Shown here piece by piece: positions 62,068 to 64,000 of a stretch of DNA of 64,000 nt. The DNA is from Auanema rhodensis (Eukaryota > Nematoda > Chromadorea > Rhabditida > Rhabditidae): positions 20,904,688 through 20,968,687 of the forward strand of contig OZ059895.1 in the NCBI GenBank assembly GCA_964057225.1. The letters are read 5' to 3'. The position numbers were made by a program, and so were the translations under genes. The notes under the pieces were generated by a model, which worked only from the letters and a program-made list of their open reading frames with translations, did not search any database and was not told the origin of the DNA. Numbering within the stretch: the stretch's first letter is position 1; each line of letters opens with the position of its first letter.

Positions 62068-64000
62068 CATGTTAGTCTAAAAACAAATTTTCATTGATAT
62101 TGGTGCATGGTAACCATGACTTTGAAATTTACGTGAACTTTAATTTATGCTAATTAAGTGTACACATGATGTGCGCTTGGTATGTAACTCGCTTCACGTG
62201 AAAGATAAAGAGATGCGGTTTTCAAAATTAGATTCCCCATTTCCATATTAGTCTAAAAACAAATTTTTATTGATATTGGTGCATGGCAACCATGACTTTA
62301 AAATTTACGTGAACTTTAATTTATGCTAATTAAGTGTACACATGATGTGCACTTGGTATGTAACTCGCTTCACGTCAAAGATAAAGAGATGCGGTTTTCA
62401 AAATTAGATTCCCCATGTCCATATTAGTCTAAAAACAAATTTTTATTAATATTGGTGCATGGTAACCATGACTTTGAAATTTACGTGAACTTTAATTTAT
62501 GCTAATTAAGTGTACACATGATGTGCACTTGGTATGTAACTCGCTTCACGTGAAAGATGAAGAGATGCGGTTTTCAAAATTAGATTCCTCATGTCCATAT
62601 TAGTCTAAAAACGAATTTTTATTGATATTGGTGCATGGTAACCATGACTTTGAAATTTACGTGAACTTTAATTTATGCTTATTAAGTGTACACGTGATGT
62701 GCACTTGGTATGTAACTCGCTTCACGTGAAAGATAAAAGGATGCGGTTTTCAAAATTAGATTCCCCATGTCCATATTAGTCTAAAAACAAATTTTTATTG
62801 ATATTGGTGCATGGTAACCATGACTTTGAAATTTACGTGAACTTTAATTTATGCTAATTAAGTGTACACATGATGTGCACTTGGTATGTAACTCGCTTCA
62901 CGTGAAAGATGAAAAGATGCGGTTTTCAAAATTAGATTCCCCATGTCCATATTAGTCTAAAAACAAATTTTTATTGATATTGGTGCATGGTAACCATGAC
63001 TTTGAAATTTACGTGAACTTTAATTTATGCTAATTAAGTGTACACATGATGTGCACTTGGTATGTAACTCGCTTCACGTCAAAGATAAAGAGATGCGGTT
63101 TTCAAAATTAGATTCCCCATGTCCATATTAGTCTAAAAACAAATTTTTATTAATATTGGTGCATGGTAACCATGACTTTGAAATTTACGTGAACTTTAAT
63201 TTATGCTAATTAAGTGTACACATGATGTGAACTTGGTATGTAACTCGCTTCACGTGAAAGATGAAGAGATGCGGTTTTCAAAATTAGATTCCTCATGTCC
63301 ATATTAGTCTAAAAACGAATTTTTATCGATATTGGTGCATGGTAACCATGACTTTGAAATTTACGTGAACTTTAATTTATGCTAATTAAGTGTACACATG
63401 ATGTGCGCTTGGTATGTAACTCGCTTCACGTGAAAGATAAAGAGATGCGGTTTTCAAAATTAGATTCCCCATGTCCATATTAGTCTAAAAACAAATTTTT
63501 ATTAATATTGGTGCATGGTAACCATGACTTTGAAATTTACGTGAACTTTAATTTATGCTAATTAAGTGTACACATGATGTGCACTTGGTATGTAACTCGC
63601 TTCACGTGAAAGATGAAGAGATGCGGTTTTCAAAATTAGATTCCTCATGTCCATATTAGTCTAAAAACGAATTTTTATTCATATTGGTGCATGGTAACCA
63701 TGACTTTGAAATTTACGTGAACTTTAATTTATGCTAATTAAGTGTACACATGATGTGCGCTTGGTTTGTAACTCGCTTCACGTGAAAGATAAAGAGATGC
63801 GGTTTTCAAAATTAGATTCCCCATTTCCATATTAGTCTAAAAACAAATTTTTATTGATATTGGTGCATGGCAACCATGACTTTAAAATTTACGTGAACTT
63901 TAATTTATGCTAATTAAGTGTACACATGATGTGCACTTGGTATGTAACTCGCTTCACGTCAAAGATAAAGAGATGCGGTTTTCAAAATTAGATTCCCCAT
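62068..64000. repeat. Start of a fourth copy, then mosaic monomers to the window end
   Basis: A fourth H' monomer (62,068) opens as in the three-copy block, but the next monomer is B and the order continues A, G (AAAAGG), two TTGAT monomers, A (GTGAAC), CGAAT-TCGAT (GTGCGC), A, D and B. The G and TTGAT run resembles 34.1-34.8 kb and 38.1-38.8 kb. Private changes are TTATTCATATTGG near 63,676 and CTTGGTTTGTAAC near 63,761. The last monomer is cut by the window end 3 bp short of its boundary. Confidence 0.88.

Larger units (their letters stand above)
1..64000. repeat. 176-bp satellite DNA array, about 363 monomers, head to tail
   Basis: The whole window consists of one AT-rich satellite family repeated head to tail, with no inverted copy and no interruption by other DNA. 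Successive CATATTAG (or CATGTTAG) landmarks fall 176 bp apart. The sum of all length-variant monomers is +115 bp, and 64,003 minus 115 equals 363 times 176, so the register is fully accounted for. Copies differ at a limited set of recurring diagnostic sites, so haplotypes are shuffled rather than randomly diverged. From general knowledge, monomer length near one nucleosome, homogeneity and higher-order repeats are typical of centromeric or pericentromeric satellites; location and host are inferred, not seen. No gene, RNA gene, transposon or telomere repeat is visible on either strand. Confidence 0.98.

Noticed and set aside
1-64000. CRISPR array
   Set aside because: Repeats are 176 bp and contiguous, with no short-repeat and unique-spacer pattern and no cas genes.
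1-64000. Known centromeric families (alpha satellite, Arabidopsis CEN180, rice CentO, maize CentC, Brassica CentBr)
   Set aside because: The length is similar to some, but I see no recognisable sequence similarity from memory. A database search would be needed to name the family.
1-64000. CENP-B box
   Set aside because: The core needs TTCG and a downstream CGGG. I found no CGGG in the monomers, and the nearest stretch (CTTCACGTGAAAG) does not fit.
1-64000. Telomere-like repeats or array edge
   Set aside because: Only isolated TTAGG occurs, inside ATTAGGTTCC variants. No tandem TTTAGGG or TTAGGG and no transition to other DNA is seen at either end.
1-64000. Ribosomal DNA spacer, tRNA or other RNA genes, retrotransposon or LTR fragments
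   Set aside because: No stretch departs from the satellite register, as the exact 363-monomer accounting shows, so there is no room for an inserted element.
1-64000. Inverted segments within the array
   Set aside because: Every CATATTAG-type landmark and every CACGTG/CACGTC end I read is in the same orientation.

Overview
The window is one uninterrupted tandem array of a single satellite DNA family. The basic monomer is 176 bp, about 32% GC by my count of one consensus monomer, and every copy lies in the same orientation from base 1 to base 64,000. Counting from the CATATTAG motif at base 1, exactly 363 monomer periods reach the next expected boundary at 64,004. This holds once twelve length-variant monomers are allowed for: five of 191 bp, two of 170 bp, three of 192 bp and two of 178 bp. 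I see no gene, RNA gene, transposon, telomere repeat or unique sequence. The only open reading frames of any length are 60-codon accidents of the repeat.

The host is almost certainly a eukaryote. A monomer close to nucleosomal length, homogeneous arrays and nested higher-order repeats (HORs) are typical of centromeric or pericentromeric satellites. A plant is my best guess, but I do not recognise the family. It does not resemble, as far as I can recall them, Arabidopsis CEN180, rice CentO, maize CentC, Brassica CentBr or primate alpha satellite.

Monomers fall into a few recurring haplotypes, named here by diagnostic sites. A: CCCCATGTCC, then CAAAT and TAATATT. B: CCCCATTTCC, GGCAACC and ACTTTAAAA. 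D: CCTCATGTCC, CGAAT and usually GTGCGC. G: CGAAT, GCTTATT, ACACGTG and usually AAAGGG. E: GATATGGG and GTGCGC. H: CCATGTTAG. H': an H monomer with TTTTCATTGAT.

Layout: (1) 1-5,769 is a mixed domain with all the 191- and 170-bp monomers. (2) 5,770-8,057 is a 7-mer followed by a 6-mer version of it. (3) 7,309-18,388 and 18,605-27,204 are two copies of one large segment; the first contains a 2,832-bp tandem duplication and the second contains two extra monomers. (4) 27,568-33,903 is an 18-mer (3,168 bp) present twice. (5) 35,840-38,307 is a 6/7-mer pair marked by 178-bp monomers. (6) 38,836-39,891 is a 3-mer (D-B-A) present twice. (7) 39,892-44,115 is a 7-mer twice, then a shortened 5-mer twice. 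(8) 46,228-52,519 is a 15/16-monomer block repeated at a 20-21-monomer period. (9) 53,796-62,067 is a 15/16-mer present three times, with the start of a fourth. The remaining gaps hold mosaics of the same haplotypes.

The sequence reads as a record of repeated unequal exchange and segmental duplication: private point mutations mark which blocks were copied from which. No undescribed gene system is present. What merits attention is the HOR architecture, the length-variant mechanism, the CpG-linked haplotypes and the dense dyad and ACGTG motifs inside the monomer.
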